Positions 61,129 to 64,000 of a DNA stretch of 64,000 nucleotides are shown here, one piece after another. The stretch comes from Paratinospora sagittata. Its lineage: Eukaryota; Streptophyta; Magnoliopsida; Ranunculales; Menispermaceae. The stretch lies in the NCBI GenBank assembly GCA_035771175.1, contig CM069594.1:13797670-13861669 (forward strand), in the 5' to 3' direction. A model generated the notes under the pieces. The model was not told the origin of the DNA and made no database searches. It saw only the letters and a list, made by a program, of their open reading frames with translations. Each line of letters starts with the position of its first letter. Position 1 is the stretch's first letter. The position numbers were made by a program, and so were the translations under genes.

Positions 61129-62281
61129 ACCTGTATTGCATCAAGAACACATCAAACAATAGCTTTCGAAGTCTACAAAGATCAAGCTCGAAGAACGAAG
61201 ACATATCTCATGTCTAATGCATTAGTTTGATCTTTGGTGTGTAGGGTAACCTCTCGATCAAACTCAGCACTAAAACTCTGAAAATTGCAAAGTCTTCAAG
61301 ATCACTTCGATATAGTATTTCATTTTGAAAAAATGTTTTCCGTAAGGTTTTAATCATAATTTCAACGAGTTTTGAATTATTTAAAAGTGTTTTGAGTCAA
61401 TGGAATGGTTCTTGAGTGTCAAAATATTAATTTTTCAAAAATAAGGCTATCCAGCAATTTGCCAAAATTCTCGAGAAGGCACTAGCGCACTATCAGTGTT
61501 GATAGCACGTTGATAGGGTTCTATAATAAGACATTTGTTTTTTCTGGAAAATTGTCTATAGCGCGCTATCCCGTTTGATGACTCGCTATAAAGCTGTTGT
61601 CTTAATCTTTTCATTTTTAGTAAAATGGGCAATAGCGCGCTATAGGCCTTGATAACACGGTATCGGAAAGTCTAAAAAACTCAAGCTCTCTAGTTTGTAT
61701 ATATCGACCTGCTATCTGTCAATAGAGAACATGATACACAACCAAATAGCACTCTATCCACGTCTGTGAACAAAATCAGATATTTCTAACGAGAAAAATT
61801 TGGGCACTTCTGCTTGCTCGATTTTTCTATTCCTTACACAGTTTTGCCAGGTTATCTTAATTGAAATATGCTCTACTAACACCTAGATGATTCCCTTTGT
61901 CTCGCACGCCCAAAACAACTTTAGATTAAACAATGTTTTGAATTCAAATCATTTTGTACTCACTTGCTCTTTAACCTGCAACTTCTATTTTTATAAAACA
62001 CTCATTCTCTGATTTTCAAAAATACAACACGCACGATTTTTGTAAGTTAGATTAAGCTTTCCAAAGAGTTTTTCAAGAGAAGAAAGTAATGATTCTTGCA
62101 TTTGCCAAAACAAGCTTCGAATTGAATCAAAATTGCAATCTGTCTTGATGATAACGTCATTGTTGAGCAAGTTCTTCATTTTATCCCTTTTGTGCTTAGA
62201 TTTGCAGAGGGTATCCATTGTTTTAAACTGTAAGTATATGAAGTGGTCTCGGTATGATAACACATCAAAAAAGAACACAAC
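61129..62281 (+). repeat. Satellite monomer M54, type B, 1,153 bp
   Basis: cactagcgcac and gttgtcttaatc, shared with M56. Private gtttgtatata and agattaagctt. The latter removes the methionine start of the longer plus-strand frame. Has the tatg end. Confidence 0.95.
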
Positions 62282-63433
62282 ACCTGTATTGCATCAAGAA
62301 CACATCAAACAATAGCTTTCGAAGTCTACAAAGATCAAGCTCGAAGAACGAAAACATATCTCATGTCTAATGCATTAGTTTGATCTTTGGTGTGTAGGGT
62401 AACCTCTCGATCAAAGTCAGCACTAAAACTCTGAAAGTTGCAAAGTTTTCAAAATCACTTCGATATAGTATTTCATTTTGAAAAAATATTTTCCGTAAGG
62501 TTTTAATCATAATTTCAACGAGTTTTGAATTATTTAAAAGTGTTTTGAGTCAATGGAATGGTTCTTGAGTGTCAAAATATTAATTTTTCAAAAATAAGGC
62601 TATCCAGCAATTTGCCAAAATTCTCGAGAAGGCACTAACGCACTATCAGTGTTGATAGCACGTTGATAGGGTTCTATAATAAGACATTTGTTTTTTCTTC
62701 AAAATTGTCTATAGCGCGCTATCCCCTTTGATGACTCGCTATAAAGCTGTTCCCTTAATCTTTTCATTTTTAGTAAAATGGGCAATAGCGCGCTATAGGC
62801 CTTGATAACACGGTATCGGAAAGTCTAAAAAACTCAAGCTCTCTAGTTTGTGTATATCGACCTGCTATCTGTCAATAGAGAACATGATACACAACCAAAT
62901 AGCACTCTATCCACGTCTGACAACAAAATCAGATATCTAACGAGAAAAATTTGGGCACTTCTGCTTGCTCGATTTTTCTATTCCTTACACAGTTTTGCCA
63001 GGTTATCTTAATTGAAATATGCTCTACGAACACCTAGATGATTCCCTTTGTCTCGCACGCCCAAAACAACTTTAGATTAAACAATGTTTTGAATTCAAAT
63101 CATTTTGTACTCACTTGCTCTTTAACCTGCAACTTCTATTTTTATAAAACACTCATTCTCTGATTTTCAAAAATACAACAAGCACGATTCTTGTAAGTTA
63201 GATTGAGCTTTCCAAAGAGTTTTTCAAGAAGAGAAAGTAATGATTCTTGCATTTGCCAAAACAAGCTTCGAATTGAATCAAAATTGGAATCTGTCTTGAT
63301 GATAACGTCATTGTTGAGCAAGTTCTTCATTTTATCACTTTTGTGCTTAGATTTGCAGAGGGTATCCATTGTTTTAAACTGTGAGTATATGAAGTGGTCT
63401 CGGTAAGATAACAACATCAAAAAAGAACACAAC
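62282..63433 (+). repeat. Satellite monomer M55, type Ds, 1,152 bp
   Basis: Near copy of M53, 2,305 bp upstream. EcoRV site at 62932. Confidence 0.95.
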
Positions 63434-64000
63434 ACCTGTATTGCATCAAGAACACATCAAACAATAGCTTTCGAAGTCTACAAAGATCAAGCTCGAAGAA
63501 CGAAGACATATCTCATGTCTAATGCATTAGTTTGATCTTTGGTGTGTAGGGTAACCTCTCGATCAAACTCAGCACTAAAACTCTGAAAATTGCAAAGTCT
63601 TCAAGATCACTTCGATATAGTATTTCATTTTGAAAAAATGTTTTCCGTAAGGTTTTAATCATAATTTCAACGAGTTTTGAATTATTTAAAAGTGTTTTGA
63701 GTCAATGGAATGGTTCTTGAGTGTCAAAATATTAATTTTTCAAAAATAAGGCTATCCAGCAATTTGCCAAAATTCTCGAGAAGGCACTAGCGCACTATCA
63801 GTGTTGATAGCACGTTGATAGGGTTCTATAATAAGACATTTGTTTTTTCTGGAAAATTGTCTATAGCGCGCTATCCCGTTTGATGACTCGCTATAAAGCT
63901 GTTGTCTTAATCTTTTCATTTTTAGTAAAATGGGCAATAGCGCGCTATAGGCCTTGATAACACGGTATCAGAAAGTCTAAAAAACTCAAGCTCCTTAGTT
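63434..64000 (+). repeat. Satellite monomer M56, partial (first 567 bp)
   Basis: Matches the left part of M54 (cactagcgcac, ctggaaaa, gttgtcttaatc) with tatcagaaa and private gctccttag. Cut by the window end before the diagnostic segment, so its type is not determined. Confidence 0.95.

Larger units (their letters stand above)
1..64000. repeat. Satellite DNA array, about 1,154-bp monomer, 55.5 copies
   Basis: The phrase acctgtattgcatcaagaac recurs at 1, 1155, 2309, 3462, 4616, 5769 and so on to 63434, always in the same orientation and with 1,150-1,155 bp spacing. All sequence between these points aligns copy to copy with scattered substitutions and small indels. No foreign sequence interrupts it and neither array edge lies in the window. 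Long uninterrupted tandem arrays of this kind are satellite DNA, typical of eukaryotic heterochromatin or centromeres. I do not recognise the family. No protein-coding or RNA gene is supported anywhere in it. Confidence 0.98.
58824..64000. repeat. B-Ds dimer repeat, 2,305 bp, 2.25 copies (M52-M56)
   Basis: M52-M53 and M54-M55 are 2,305 bp each, and M56 begins a third dimer. M53 and M55 share caacaagcacgattc, caagaagagaaag and ctctgaaagttg. M54 and M56 share cactagcgcac and gttgtcttaatc. The window ends within the third copy. Confidence 0.88.

Noticed and set aside
1..64000. CRISPR array
   Set aside because: The spacing is far too long, the entire unit is repeated, and there are no unique spacers.
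1..64000. Transposon or retroelement tandem
   Set aside because: I see no terminal inverted repeats, target-site duplications, LTR boundaries, primer-binding site or polymerase/integrase motifs. The unit could descend from an element, but nothing visible shows it.
1..64000. Telomeric or subtelomeric repeat tracts, rDNA spacer or 5S array
   Set aside because: No telomere-type short repeats, and no stretch I recognise as rRNA or 5S gene sequence, are present in the unit.

Overview
The whole window is the inside of one uninterrupted, head-to-tail satellite DNA array. A unit of about 1,154 bp is repeated 55 full times, followed by a 567-bp partial 56th copy. Monomers are phased here on the phrase acctgtattgcatcaagaac. 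Neither end of the array is present, so the true array is longer than 64 kb. There is no unique-sequence DNA, no transposon insertion, no inversion and no recognisable gene, tRNA, rRNA or CRISPR. Almost all units are 1,152-1,155 bp; three consecutive copies are 1,150 bp. The length differences trace to a few small indels that I could assign individually.

Organism: a long, AT-rich, kilobase-unit satellite with higher-order structure is what one finds in nuclear heterochromatin or centromeres of eukaryotes. Plants are my best guess, because kilobase-scale satellites are known there (for example at some potato centromeres), but nothing in the sequence proves it. I do not recognise the repeat family.

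Layout: the copies are not equivalent. A diagnostic stretch near monomer position 625-690 sorts them into types that I call A (ccatcc..gagaac..catttattt), B (gtgaac), C (gagacc), D (gacaac), Ds (gacaac with a 2-bp deletion creating gatatc) and E (gagaac with ctcacg). The order is M1-M15: A B C C D / A C C B A / A C A B C, where M6-M10 and M11-M15 form a five-monomer higher-order repeat (5,768 bp). M16-M26 are built from A-C-D units, with a four-monomer repeat (4,614 bp) at M18-M21 and M22-M25. M27-M36 are mainly B with Ds and D interspersed. M37-M39 are three nearly identical D copies, M37 and M38 looking identical throughout. M41-M48 are an E-E-B pattern present twice. M49-M51 are three 1,150-bp Ds copies. 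M52-M56 are a B-Ds dimer of 2,305 bp repeated to the window end. So different parts of the array were amplified locally and recently, with different unit sizes.

Each monomer has a recurrent internal design: a 10-bp-armed inverted repeat enclosing a 12-bp palindrome near its start, an A/T-tract region, and a cluster of ctat/atag dyads including two copies of the palindrome atagcgcgctat set 74 bp apart. The diagnostic segment, an EcoRI-centred palindrome and a right-hand part follow. That right-hand part happens to be open on both strands, giving repeated open frames of 60-110 codons. The variants in these frames are mostly amino-acid-changing and some copies are frameshifted, so I treat them as non-coding. 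Everything here was read by eye; consensus building, dot plots and database searches were not possible.
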